A DNA stretch of 64,000 nt from Areca catechu (GCA_021397845.1 CM038038.1:70106748-70170747); one strand, 5' to 3'. Positions 22,722 through 34,210 are shown, counted from the stretch's first letter. Notes: generated by a model from the sequence alone, not told the origin. Translations and numbers: made by a program.

Positions 22722-24181
22722 TGTTGCCCAGGTGGCTTTCCAAGAGGGGGGTGAACTGGGATTAAAAAATTTTGCAAGTATGTGCACTTTGAAATTCTTT
22801 TAGTGTAGAAGTGAAGTGTGTATAGCAGAAGAAAATAAGTTAAAGCAATCAAGCAATGAAAGAACAATCACAAACACCAAGAAATAGAGTGGTTCGGAGT
22901 AACCGGCTCCTACATCCACTACCCAAGGACCACTTGGGATTTGCACTATATCCGCCAATCGGAATACAGTCGGACTGTTTTACTAGGCTCACAATCCAAA
23001 CCTATACACTTTGGTTTTATCGGAATCACCAAAAAAACCCTAACTCCCTTTGGTTTTACACGGGATCACCAAAGAAAACCCAAACACTTGGTTTCAAACT
23101 GGAAAAACCAAGAACCCAAACTTAGGTTTTACAAGGTTCATCTAAAACCTTCAACTCTCTCTAGACACAACCCCTTGCTGTTCTAAGAGAGCAAACCAAA
23201 ATAAAGAATGTATAATAAGCAACTACAACAAACCAAGTTTGTTTTGATGTTGCCGATGAAGATCAAAATGAAGTCAAGCCTTAAGTGCTCTTCAATGCTG
23301 CTTCTTCCCTTCTTCAATGAGTGGATTTAATGATAGAGTGGAGTTGGTGAAGCTTTGAATCTCACTTGAATGCTCTTTGAGGTAGGTAGAGGAATAACTT
23401 GGAAGCTCTTTGTTCTTTCAAGAATATTCAACAATAAATCTCCATTCCTCTTTTAATCCTTCAAAAATAATCTTCTTTATAGTTTTCCATGAGATATGGC
23501 CATTGTAGGGCCTTGGGATTCGTGAAATGGCCGTTGGAGGTGATTTGGCATTCAAATTTCAATTTATGTAGCTAGTCATTGAAGTGCAGACAACGGCTCT
23601 ATGAGCCGGCTCGAGCTCCAGGAGTCGGATCGAAATCTCAGACATGCCAAAAATAGACTTTTGTATGAGCTGGCTCTTGGACTAGGAGTCGGCTCTTGCC
23701 TTCAAGGTTTTAGTCTTGACAAACATGCATGCCTGGAGTCTGCTCTTGATCTGGGAGTCGGCTCTAATTCTCAAAACTTCAAAAACTATACTTCTGGAAG
23801 AGTCAGCTCTTGAACTGGGAGTCAGCTCTTGGTTCTGAAACTTTGAGTCTTCCTCCGTGCCGTGCCGCCTTGAGTCGGCTCTTACAAGTCTTTTAAAAAT
23901 TTGCTTTAAGCTTCCCAAAAACTTTATCATTGAATCAACTAGAAGCTAATTTGCATACATTATCAAAATATTTACAATTTTAAGCCCATTTTTCATGATT
24001 ACAACATTCAAAACTTAGGGCCTTTTACAAACTCAAATTGCATTTCCCTTAAATGAATTTGAATACCATTTTAAACTAAGGTAATCAATTCTTGCAAAAC
24101 TTCTTAAACATTTGTAAAGAGTTAGTATCAAATACATGCTCCAATGTTTTGTGATCATCAAAATCATTCCAGGGGTCAACA
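22722..24181 (-). repeat. Element B 3' LTR
   Basis: 1460 bp, TGTTGCCC to GGGTCAACA on the + strand, with TG/CA ends. It pairs with 31843-33314. It carries GAGTCGGCTC palindromes at 23603-23881 and a TATA-like CTATAAAG at 23475-23482 on the minus strand, which lies downstream of the palindromes in element orientation. Confidence 0.95.
23603..23881 (-). promoter_or_regulatory. GAGTCGGCTC palindrome array in LTR of element B
   Basis: GAGCCGGCTC (23603), GAGTCGGCTC (23686, 23872) and about five one- or two-base variants (such as GAGCTGGCTC, GAGTCTGCTC, GAGTCAGCTC) occur at roughly 20-60-bp spacing. The other LTR has the same array at ~32736-33014. The array is followed in element orientation, at about 120 bp, by the TATA-like box. 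An enhancer role is inferred. Confidence 0.65.
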
Positions 24182-24690
24182 ATCTTCCCCTTTTTGATGA
24201 TGACAAAACATTGGGCTTGATAAAAAAAATTGAAATCACTTTACAATTGCAATATTTTCAAGTCTATGCGTATCATATAGGTTAGGTATCAGTGTATCAA
24301 TCAATGTGCTATAATGTATCAAATGTATATAACTGAATACCAAATATTATGTATCAAGTGTATCGAAACATGAACTTTCATATGTATCATAACATGATGT
24401 ATCGATACATGATGTATCAAAGATATTAACTATACAAAGCATATCAAAACTTATAGAATTTTTAAACTTTTGAAGCGAACATTAAGTTTCATCAAATTTT
24501 CATGAATCAACCATTCATTTCATCAATGTTTTATAACATTCAATTTTCCATATAGCATTTGTAAACAATTTAGAGCAATATTCATGAATCAACATAACTT
24601 TCTTTCATGAATCAATATAGCATAGATTTATTAATATTTCTTTTTCTTTTTCATGCCAACCACAGTCTCCATTCTCCCCTTTTTGTCATC
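24182..24690 (-). promoter_or_regulatory. Element B polypurine tracts and 3' untranslated region
   Basis: AAAAAGGGGAAGAT (minus strand, 24182-24195) abuts the LTR. A second tract, AAAAAGGGGAGAATG, lies near 24672-24688. The region is AT-rich with loose GTATCA/ATGTATC repeats at 24280-24420 and has no ORF. It is the counterpart of 4730-5428 in element A. Confidence 0.8.
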
Positions 24691-24935
24691 AACAAAAGGT
24701 ATATGAGAAATGGACATTCATTCATAACACTAATTCATAACATATGAGAAACATTGATTCAATCATAACATTAAGTCAAGTGAATATGTAGCATAACAAG
24801 TGAAGTATATATATATGAGAAAAAAGTCAATACATAGTATATGTGATACTTTACAAACGTGCCACGGCACAACAAAATAGTATCACATAACCAAAATACA
24901 ACAACGAAAAGTCTCAAAAAGATAAAAGCTAAACA

Positions 24936-26570
24936 TCAGAAAGAAGTGCTAGGATCACTATCAGATTCTTCCTCATTAGAGGAGGAACCAACCTCTAGAA
25001 TACTTGGACTAGGTTTGAACTTGCGGAACCTAGGGCGAAGATCCCTAATTCTAGTCCTAGTAGGTGTAGAAGTCCTAGTAACTTTAGATTTAGGTTTAGG
25101 TTTGGTTTTTGATTCAGATGAAATAAAGATGGGTGTAGGTCTGGCAGTAGGTGGATCAAGAGATAGGGCCAAAGTGCTGGTGGATGAAAGTATCTGAGTA
25201 GCATGAGTCACTCCAACATAAGCAGATCCAGCAGCCTCCATAGTATCCTGAGGCTCACCAACAGTAGGTGTGGCATGATATGGTGCATCAGTACAATGTG
25301 TCTCCTATCCCTGCTCAGCATGTGTGCCAGTACCAGTCTCAGTGCCCGTGCCAGTCGCTGTGCTGGTAGCTATGCCAGTAGAAGGTGCATGCTGGCTGGC
25401 CACGGATAACTGCCTCAATATAACCATGATGTCATGAAAGCCCTGCTGCATCTTGGACCGTAGAGAAGTAATCCTCCTATTAGTGTCAGTCCTGAGACAA
25501 GAAATCTCCTATAAAACTCTGTGGAGTCTATCATCAGTATCAGCTATAGCAGTAGTAGGAGTCCTGACTGGTGAATGTGGTGAAGCAGGAGTTGGCTCGG
25601 AAGGTCCAGCCTCATCAGTATGTCCCTCAGTCTGCTCACCATGACCCTATGTAGCCTGAATGTCATCATCTGAGTCCTCAGAGTGTGCAGTAGGAACTCC
25701 TGAAGTCTTTCTGATCCAGTTTCCATCAACCTTGACAAATCCCATCCTAGTCAGGGATTTCACTATATACTTGTCGGTGTGTGACAATAATCGACAGTCC
25801 TCTCCAGTAAAATCTATGTCAACATCCTGGAACAACAAAGTGAATACCATCTCGTAGGGAAAATAGGCTCGTGCCCTATGTACAGCCTCTCTCATCCGTG
25901 AAATCATAATGAATGGAAGGTTGAGGGGCTCCCCCTCAATCAGTCGCCTTATGAATACAAGATCTCTCTCACTAACCCAGTCGAATTTGCCTGTCCTGGG
26001 TAGGAAAATCCGGCTAATAATGTTGTGCAACAGTCTCATTTCCAATGAGAGCTGATTTGCACGCACATGAATGACTCCTTTTGCATTGGATCTTCCCAAG
26101 ATAAGTCTGAGAGTCTTCACTCTTTCCTTCATAACCAAGTAACAGTCCCCTTCTTTAGGAATATTCAACAGATTTGATAATTTTTGCTCATTTATCTCAA
26201 TCAGTTTTCCTTTTACTGTTCCCTCAATATGAAAAGCTCCTAGGGATATATTCTCAAATAATTGACTAACCAAATTTGGGTAAGTTGAAACATTTAATTG
26301 ATAAAACTCTTTCCAACCCTGTCTTTTAAGCCACATTCCAATATTCAACTGTTCTTATTCAATAAAATTGAAATCTATGCACCTACCGGGGCTCACTTGT
26401 CGATTTCCCATTGGAATGATATACCGGGATGCTGGAACAACTTCTTCTTGCTCAAGCTGCTGCTCTTCCTGCGAAAATGAAGTATCCAAACACCTCTTGC
26501 TTCTCCTTTCCTCTGCTACAGTCCGAACCACCCGTGTTGCCTTCTTTGCCACCGCCTTGCGAGGCCCCAT
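24936..26570 (-). pseudogene. Element B env-like ORF (Sirevirus third ORF)
   Basis: The start is taken at 26570 (MGPRKAVAKKATRVV), the same start as in element A. A single in-frame stop near 26355 separates the basic N terminus from a 233-residue domain (26348-25647). That domain begins with the MNIGMWLKRQGWKEF stretch, includes LLHNIISRIFLPR and AYFPYEMVFTLLFQDVDID, and ends with a Ser/Asp-rich run. It resembles the database family called putative plant transposon protein. After a stop and frame change, a Pro/Ser/Thr-rich region leads to a C terminus (25241-24936) with TPTRTRIRDLRPRF and SSSNEEESDSD, matching A. No signal peptide or transmembrane segment is evident, so the name env-like is historical. 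Function is unknown. Confidence 0.78.
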
Positions 26571-26694
26571 TTTCCAAAGATTATGGATTTGAATAGGTAG
26601 AAAGGGTTTTTGGAGTGGTTTTTGGTGAGGAGTGAAGAGTCGGCTAGAGAGAAACGGTCGAAATCTAGAAGGTGTGATGAATAGGAAAAGTGGA

Positions 26695-26770
26695 AACCCT
26701 ATATAAAAAGTCTCGGTCCGACCTGCGAGTCGGCTCGCCCAGAGTACTGAGAGTTCGAGTCGGCTCGAGC
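26695..26770 (-). promoter_or_regulatory. Possible internal promoter of the env-like ORF in element B
   Basis: On the minus strand, two exact GAGCCGACTC palindromes (26757-26766, 26727-26736) are followed after ~20 bases by TTTTTATATAGGG (TATA-like, ~26700-26709). Then come ~125 bases of stop-containing C/T-rich leader and the MGPRK start at 26570 in context AAAATGG. A third variant palindrome lies in the leader (~26640). The arrangement copies that of the LTR promoter. Confidence 0.5.
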
Positions 26771-26899
26771 TAAAACCTATTATAAAATTCAAAAAGGGTC
26801 AAACTCAATTTCTAAGGGCTCCTAGAGTCTAAACTAGGTTGCCCTATTCTCTAAAGAGAATTTTGAAATTTCTAGATAATTTTTCCTTAATTTTCAAAA

Positions 26900-29560
26900 A
26901 TTGGGTCAGATAGATCTAAAATGGGTCACATAACCCTAATTCTCCTCTAATTTTCTCAAATCTATCTTGATTTAATGGTTTAGTGAAAATATCTGCTAAT
27001 TGGTCTTCAGTAAGTACAAATTCAAGTTCCACAATATTGTTTAAAACATGATCACGAATAAAATGATGTCAAATTTCAATATGCTTAGTTTGTGAGTGCT
27101 GAATTGGATTTTTTGATAAGTTAATAGCACTAGTATTGTCACATTTGTTAGGAATTTTAGATTGGACAACACCATAATCCTCTTGTTATTGCTTGATCCA
27201 TAATACTTGAGCACAACAGCTCCCAGCAGCTAGATATTCTGTTTCAGCAGTAGATAAAGCTACAGAGTTCTGTTTGCGACAGTGCCAAGAAATCAAGTTA
27301 ATACCTAGAAATTGACAGGTCCACTTGTGCTCTTTCCATCTATTTTACATCCTCCATAATCTGCATCAAAATAGCTATTTAGTTTTAGTGATGTGTGCTT
27401 AGAATACCACAAACCAACATTACAGGTGCCTTTCAAGTATTTAATAATTCTCTTAATAGCTGTGATGTGTGATTCTTTAGGATTAGATTGAAAACGTGCA
27501 CACATACAAACACTAAATAATATATCAGTTCTACTAGCTGTTAAATAAAGTAATGATCCGATCATACCTCGATATAGCTTTTGATCAACATTTATGCCAT
27601 TCTCATCTTTGTCAAGTCTACATGCATGACTCATTGGTGTTCCAATTACCTTGCGTGATTCCATGCCAAATTTCTTGATTATTTCTTTAATGTACTTGGC
27701 TTGGTTGATCAAAATACCTTCTTTAGTTTGTTTAATTTGAAGTCCAAGAAAGTAACTTAATTCGCTCATCAAGCTCATTTCGAATTCTCCCTGCATTAGC
27801 TTAGCAAAGTCTTGACACAAAGATTCATCAGTAGATCCAAAGATAATGTCATCAACATAAATTTGAACAACCAAAATATCATTTTTCTTTCTTTGAATAA
27901 ATAGCGTGGTGTCAACACTACCTCTAACAAATTCATTTACAATTAAAAACTTGCTTAGTCTATCATACCAGGCTCCAGGTGCCTGTTTCAGACTGTATAA
28001 AGCTTTATTCAGTTTAAAAACATGATTTGGAAAAATATGATCGATAAAATCAGGAGGTTGCTCAACAAAAACTTCTTCAGATAAAAGACCATTCAAAAAT
28101 ACACTCTTTACATCCATTTGAAATAACTTGAAATTCATAGAACATGCATAAGCTAGTAGCAGTCTAATGGCTTCTAATCTAGCTACTGGTGCATAAGTTT
28201 CATCAAAATCTATTCCTTCTTCTTGATTATATCCTTGTGCAACCAATCTAGCCTTATTTCTAATTACATTTCCATTTTCATTTAATTTATTTCTATAAAC
28301 CCACTTAGTGCCTATAACAGGATGATCATTGGGTCTTTCAACTAAGGTCCAAACATTATTTCTCCTAAATTGATTTAATTCATCATGCATTGCTAACATC
28401 CAATTAGGATCAGTTTCAACTTCTTCTATATTATGAGTTTCTACATGAGAAACAAAAGCAATTAAATCATGTGCATCTCTATGTGCAGATCTAGTTTTAA
28501 CACCTTGAGATGAGTCTCCTATAATTAATTCTTTAGGGTGTGAATGTACATACCTCCATTCTTTAGGTATATCATCATGCTTTTTACTCACCTCTTCTTC
28601 ATGTGGTTCACTTGATTGTTTGTCTTTAAGAGTCAAGTCTTTCATTCCATGCTCTAGTGTACCTGGATCATCATCAGCAAAATCTTCCTTTCTTGAAGAT
28701 GTAATGTTAGATTCATTGAAAACAATATACACAGATTCTTCAACAGTCATTGTTCTTTTATTGAAAACTCGATAGGCTTTACTGTTTAAAAAATATCCAA
28801 GAAAAATAGCCTCATCGGATTTTGCATCAAATTTACCAAGATTGTCTTTTCCATTGTTGAGAACAAAACATTTACATATGAAAACATGAAAATATTTGAT
28901 ATTTGGTTTTCTATTATTCCAGAGCTCATAGGGGGTTTTTCTGATAATAGGTCTAAATAAAACTCTGTTTAAAATATAGCATGCAGTATTAACAGCTTCT
29001 GCCCAAAAGTATTTTGGAAGATTCCCTTCACAAAGCATTGTTCTGGACAACTCTTCCAAAGTACGATTCTTTCTTTCTACAACACCATTTTGCTGTGGTG
29101 TTCTAGGTGCAGAAAAGTTATGATCAATACCATGCTTTGTGCAAAAACGATCAAAATATTGGTTTTCAAATTCGGTGCCATGATCACTACGAATTGAAAT
29201 AACAGATAAGTTTTTCAAATTTATAACTTTTTTATAAAACTTTTTGAATACATTAAAAGTATCATCTTTATGTGCAATAAATAAAATCCATGTGTATCTT
29301 GAAAAATCATCTACAATCACAAGTCCATATTTCATACCACCTAGGCTAGTAGTTCTAGTAGGTCCAAATAGGTCCATGTGAAGTAGCTCTAAGGGTCTAG
29401 AAGTTGAAACTATGTTTTTTGATTTAAAACTCCCCCTCACTTATTTTCCTAACTGACATACATCACAAACATAATCAAAATTAACTTTAAACTTTGGCAA
29501 ACCTTTGACTAAGTCCTTTGAAATCAATTTAGCTATTGTGTCCATACTAGCATGACCAGG
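26900..29560 (-). pseudogene. pol: Element B pol: integrase, reverse transcriptase, RNase H
   Basis: The main open part (29440-27305, 711 residues) starts in the integrase. It has HMDLFGP (first Asp), SIRSDHGTEFEN (second Asp) and NGVVERKNRTLEE (Glu), so all three catalytic acids are kept. The C-terminal FLGYF block follows. RT runs from about residue 345, with YVDDIIFGS at 27859-27848; the usually conserved LYGLKQAPRAWY reads LYSLKQAPGAWY. The RNase H part begins before 27305, where a frameshift occurs, and continues in another frame to ~26900. Upstream of 29440 the H-H-C-C pre-integrase block is readable across a stop. It needs only a few repairs to be complete but is not functional here. 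Confidence 0.93.
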
Positions 29561-29985
29561 TCACCTATGCTATAGTAAACTTGATTCCTTGCTCTTGTTA
29601 TTCATTGCTACAAGACTTGTATTACTTGACATAGCTAGATCATTAAGATCTACCACATAAATGTTACCAAGTCTATGTCCAATGAACTTAGTACTAGAGT
29701 CAAGTGGATCAACTACTATACACATTGATGACTTGAAGAATACATTATAACCAATGTCACATAGCTGACTAATACTCAAAAGATTATGCTTTAGTTTTTC
29801 TACAAGTAATACATTTTCAATAAATGTAGGAGTAATTTTGATTTTACCAATTCTGACTATCCTTCCTTTTCTATTATCACCAAATGTTACCATTCCACCA
29901 TCCATCTATTCTAGGATGAAGAATTGATCAGCATCACCTATCATGTGTCTTGAACAATCGCTATCCAAATATCATCTTTTTTTAT
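29560..29985 (-). pseudogene. Element B protease region
   Basis: Reading across one stop (TAG just before MDGGMVTFGDN), this stretch gives LDSDCSRHMIGDAD, then GGMVTFGDNRKGRI and LKHNLLSISQLCDIGYN. That is the aspartic protease and following region of Sirevirus Gag-Pol. The active-site Asp-Ser-Gly is Asp-Ser-Asp here, so the protease should be dead even without the stop. The right part of the feature runs into the GAG-pre-integrase domain. Confidence 0.8.
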
Positions 29986-30124
29986 GCTTGTGGCTGCAAG
30001 ACATCCCTGCAAAACAATCATTTAATAGATTTAGGTACCCAAGCTCTCTTGGGTCCTTGCAAGTTAGTGGAAATGGTTCCTTTTAGAACCCAAACTTTCT
30101 TAATTTTTCTTTTGTCATTGTGTT

Positions 30125-31651
30125 TCAAATGACATTCAAAAGCTTTATGACCAATGTTATTACATGCAAAGCATACAATCCTTGAATTTGAATAATGACT
30201 ACGAGATGATACAAATTTAGGTCTAACATGTTTAGAACTAATGAATTTAGGAGCATATGAAGTAGAAGTAAAAAAATTATTTGAAATAGAGCTTTTATAA
30301 CCAATTCTAAATCTATTATTTGTCTCTTTTGATCTTTTAAAATTAATTCAAGTTTGTTAGAACTTAGGGTTAGTTTTTCAACTAATGGTTTTAATTTTTG
30401 AACTTCTTTCTTTAAATCATCATTTTCATTTTTCAAATTCTTATTTTTCTCTAAAAGCTCATCTTTTTCAATTTGAACAATCTTAAGTCTTTCACAAACC
30501 AAATTTAGTTCTCTTTTTAAGATTTTGTTTCTTTCACAAAATTCATTTTTGTCATTTTCAAATACATCACATTTATTTTTTAAATCTCTCAATTTCAAAC
30601 CAGCTTTTTTATATTCTATCAATAGTTCACAAAAAGCATTATATAATTCATCATAAGTGAATTCTAAGTTAGGTTCAGAAGTACTTACCTCATCCTCCAA
30701 ACCCATAAGACAGATTTGTGCTATTTTTGTTGTCTCTTCGTCCTCTTCAGTAGACGTAGTATCATCACTATCACTCCAAGCAACTAACATTGCCTTCTTC
30801 TTCTTTCTAAGGAATAATTTTTTCTTTCCTTCAGGGCAATCAGGGTGGATGTGTTCTGGTTTCTTGCATCCAAAGCAGATAGGTACTTGATCCTTATCTT
30901 TGTCTTTATTTTTTTCTTTATCTCTTTCCTTTTCTTTTCCAAAGTCACCTTTTCTGTAATGCTTTCTCCATCTATTCATTTTTCTTCTTCCCATAAACTT
31001 TTTGAATTTCCTCATAACTAGGGCAATTTTGTCACTTCCAAGATCATCATCATTTGATGAATTAGATTCTTCATTCTTATCTTCCTTGGTTGCTTTAAAT
31101 GCAATGGCTTTCTTCCTTTTTGTATCTTCTTCGGTCCTTTGTTGCATAGCCAGTTCATGAGTGATTAAGGATCCAAGCATCTCATCCAGTGGTAGTGTAT
31201 TCAGGTCTTTTGCTTCTTGAATTGCTATCACTTTAGCTTCCCACTTATCTGACAAAGATCTTAATACTTTTTGAACAAGATCAGCATTAGAATAAGTTCT
31301 ACCCAGACTCTTGAGACCATTTATAATATCAGTAAAATGTGTATACATGGCAGATATAGTCTCACTATGATCCATCTTAAACAATTCATAATTATGTACA
31401 AGCAAATTGATTTTTGATGTCTTAACTTGAGAAGTGCCTTCGTGTGTGATTTCTAATTTATCCCAAATTTCTTTAGCAGAATTGCAAGTTGAAATTCTAT
31501 TAAACTCATTTGGGTCCAAAGCACAGTACAATAGATTCATCACTTTGGCATTCAATTCAGCTAATTTCATATCATTCTCGTCCCAATCCTCTTCTAGCTT
31601 GGGAACCTCTACATCATTAACTTTAATTATGGGTGTGTGAGGTCCATTCAT
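30125..31651 (-). pseudogene. gag: Element B gag
   Basis: An open frame of 508 residues runs from 31651. Residues 1-170 are the Copia Gag core (with AKEIWDKLEITHEG and LRSLSDKWEAKV). A Lys-rich stretch precedes a CCHC zinc knuckle, CFGCKKPEHIHPDC (about 30845-30886). From residue ~340 a long charged coiled-coil-like segment follows. The last ~60 residues of the frame are out of phase. In the correct phase a second CCHC knuckle, CFACNNIGHKAFEC, is seen at 30130-30175. One frameshift near 30300 therefore breaks it. Gag would form the virus-like particle and bind element RNA in the cytoplasm. Confidence 0.9.
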
Positions 31652-31828
31652 GATAATTTTCCATAGGTGAAAGTCTACGGCTTGAATGTATATCTTCGTT
31701 CTTGCCTTCTAATAAGTGTAATTAATTCTGGTGAAAAGTGATGGTCTATTCGTGGATTGACCTTCGGCCAATGAAGTGCTCATGGGATGTGCCATATGTC
31801 TTTACTCTAATAAACTTTCAAAGACTCT

Positions 31829-31840
31829 GCTCTGATACCA
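31829..31840 (-). promoter_or_regulatory. Element B primer binding site (initiator-Met tRNA)
   Basis: On the minus strand TGGTATCAGAGC starts two bases after the 5' LTR end. It is complementary to the 3' end of plant initiator-Met tRNA. Confidence 0.93.
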
Positions 31841-31842
31841 CT

Positions 31843-33314
31843 TGTTGCCCAGGTGGCTTCCCAAGAGGGAGGTGAATTGGGATTAAAAACTTTTGCAAGT
31901 ATGTGCACTTTGAAATTCTTTTAGTGTGGAAGTGAAGTATGCAAAGTGGAAGAAAATAAGTTAAAGCAATTAAGCAATGAAAGCACAATCACAAACACCA
32001 AGAAATAGAGTGGTTCGGAGCAACTGGCTCCTACATCCACTACCCAAGGACCACTTGGGATTTTCACTATATCCTCCAACCGGAATACAGTCGGATTGTT
32101 TTACTAGGCTCACAATCCAAACCTATACACTTTGGTTTTACCGAGATCACCAAAGAAATCCTAACTCCCTTTGGTTTTACACGGGATCACCAAAGAAAAC
32201 CCAAACACTTGGTTTCAAACTGGAAAAACCAAGAACCCAAACTTAGATTTTACAAGGTTCACCTAAAACCTTCAACTCTCTTTTTAGACATAGCCCCTTG
32301 CTATTCTAAGAGAGCAAACCAAAATAAAGAATGTATAATAAGCAACTACAACAAACCAAGTTTATTTTGATGTTGCCGATGAAGATCAAAATGAAGTCAA
32401 GCCTTAAGTGCTCTTCAATGCTCTTCAATGATGCTTCTTCCCTTCTTCAATGAGTGGATTCAATGATAGAGTGGAGTTGGTGAAGCTTTGAATCTCACTT
32501 GAATGCTCTTTGAGGTAGGTAGTGGAATAACTTGGAAGCTCTTTGTTCTTTTAAGAATATTCAGCAATAAATCTCCATTCCTCTTTTAATCCTTCAAAAA
32601 TAATCTCCTTTATAGTTTTCCATGAGATATGGCCATTATAGGGCCTTGGAATTCGTGAAATGGTCATTGGAGGTGATTTGGCATTCAAATTTCAATTTAT
32701 GTAGCTAGTAGTTGAAGTGCAGAAAACGGCTCTATGAGCCGGCTCGAGCTCCAGGAGTTGGCTCGAAATCTTAGACATGCCAAAAATAGACTTCTATAGG
32801 AGCTGGCTCTTGGACTAGGAGTCGGCTCTTGCCTTCAATCTTTCAGTCTTGACAAACATGCATACCTGGAGTCTGCTCTTGATCTAGGAGTCGGCTCTAA
32901 TTCTCAGAACTTCAAAAACTATACTTCTGGAAGAGTCAGCTCTTGAATTGGGAGTCGGCTCTTGGTTCTGAAACTTTGAGTCTTCCTCCGTGCCGTGTTG
33001 CCTTGAATCGGCTCTTATAAGTCTTTTAAAAATTTGCTTTAAGCTTCCCAAAATCTTCATCATTGAATCAACTAGAAGCTAATTTGCATACATTATCAAA
33101 ATATTTACAATTTTAAGCCCATTTTTCATGATTACAATATTCATTACTTAGGGCCTTTTACAAACTCAAATTGCATTTCCCTTAAATGAATTTGAATACC
33201 ATTTTAAACTAAGGTAATCAATTCCTGTAAAACTTCTTAAACATTTGTAAAGAGTTAGTATCAAATACATGCTCCAATGTTTTGTGATCATCAAAATCAT
33301 TCCAGGGGTCATCA
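31843..33314 (-). repeat. Element B 5' LTR
   Basis: 1472 bp, TGTTGCCC to GGGGTCATCA on the + strand. One base of the terminal CAACA has changed to CATCA. It contains the same palindrome array (~32736-33014) and TATA-like box (32608-32615) as the 3' LTR. Confidence 0.95.
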
Positions 33315-33334
33315 TGATGTGCCACATCAAGCAT

Positions 33335-34210
33335 GATTCCACTCCGAACCATTGGTCCCTACAGCAATTGAAAGTCCTAGCTGATTGAGATCTTGAGATC
33401 GATAAAAGGCTCCAAGAGATGGAATAGCAAATCAAGGCGATTCAAAATCTTTCTTCAACACCAAATGATGTGGCTAGCAACGAGCCACTATTTGACAACA
33501 AGATTATGTGGGCACCGCTTCCATGATATTTTAAAATCCCACTACTTGAGAACTATGATGGGACCACTGACCTCGATGATTATCTAGCAAGTTTTTGAGC
33601 AATGATGCTCTTCCATAGAGCTCCTAATCCTATTCTCTGTCATGCCTTCCCCTCTACCTTGAAGGGAGTGGCTTGATACTAGTATACAAGCTTGAAACCA
33701 GGATCGATACACTCCTTTGAATAATTGAGCCGAGCATTCACCGACCACTTTGTTAGTAGTCGGAGGCCACAGCAACTTTCGAACTACCTCTACACTCCTA
33801 AGTAGACGGAAGGGGAGATGATCCGAGCCTTCATGAACCATTTCAACATGGCTACTTTGGAGATCCATAATTTGGGTCAGTCAATTACTATGTCAGCTCT
33901 GGTGAAAGGTTTGCGAAGAATGATCTTAAAAGATCATTGACCAAGATCTATCCCAAGGACTTTGCTATAATGCTAGCTCGAGCTAAAAAATGCACCCAGG
34001 GAAAAATTGTTAATGAAGATCAGAAGGTAAATCCCAAAGCCTCAAAGGTTGTGAACACCATCAACAAGGATAGATTAAAACAAATTTTTCTTATACCATC
34101 GAGACCACAGCCATGATACTAAAGAATGTACCTAGTTATGAGATAAGATTGAGAAACTGATTAGACAAGACCATCTCGATAAGTTCATCTAATGGTGGAG
34201 ATTGCAAAAA
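33335..34210 (+). pseudogene. gag: Element K gag domain, after element I
   Basis: Translation across many stops reads EPLFDNKIMWAPLP, LLENYDGTTDLDDYLASF, then CHAFPSTLKGVA and LSRAFTDHFVSSRRPQQLS, followed by EGEMIRAFMNHFNMATLEI. This is the gag domain of Gypsy elements of the Tat/Athila group (the usual PYDG.TDP..HL..F and F.TLKG.A positions). About ten stops and some frame changes break it. It links to the gag start at 10418 once element I is removed. Confidence 0.82.

Larger units (their letters stand above)
22722..33314 (-). mobile_element. Element B: near-complete Sirevirus (Copia), minus strand
   Basis: It has two LTRs (31843-33314 5', 22722-24181 3'), a primer site, gag, protease, integrase, RT, RNase H, env-like ORF and PPT, all on the minus strand in Sirevirus order, 10.6 kb in total. 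Target copies are TAATG (22717-22721) and TGATG (33315-33319), one mismatch. The insertion is in the right LTR of element I; the left LTR of I keeps the unoccupied site near 14381-14401. Over the first ~255 LTR bases I hand-counted about 18 differences. All ORFs carry damage. Confidence 0.95.
10911..33329 (-). mobile_element. Element I: non-autonomous minus-strand LTR element carrying H, G, J and B
   Basis: Two related LTRs (10911-14401 and 17817-33329, both split by later insertions) start TGTTGCCAC and end TGTGCCA(T/C)ATCA. AGCAT is duplicated at 10906-10910 and 33330-33334. Orientation is minus: a G-rich PPT abuts the left LTR and a TTGGTACACTAGG primer-like site abuts the other. The 3415-bp internal part (14402-17816) has no gag or pol, only tandem arrays and fragments. 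This fits a large non-autonomous derivative moved by another element's enzymes. Without inserts the left LTR is about 1118 bp. Confidence 0.85.
17817..33329 (-). repeat. Element I right (5') LTR, split by G, J and B and enlarged by a 104-bp array
   Basis: Aligned pieces are 17817-18823, 22636-22721 and 33320-33329. In the left LTR the matching text runs CTCATCTTGG-CTCTTTGG without a break (near 14310). Here the 104-bp array sits exactly between those two halves. The last piece, TGTGCCACATCA, follows element B, and the target copy AGCAT comes next. Confidence 0.85.

Noticed and set aside
25647..26348. A well-preserved 233-residue frame that could be taken for a host gene
   Set aside because: It lies between RNase H and the PPT of Sirevirus B, shares start and C-terminal motifs with the third ORF of element A, and is thus the element's env-like ORF.
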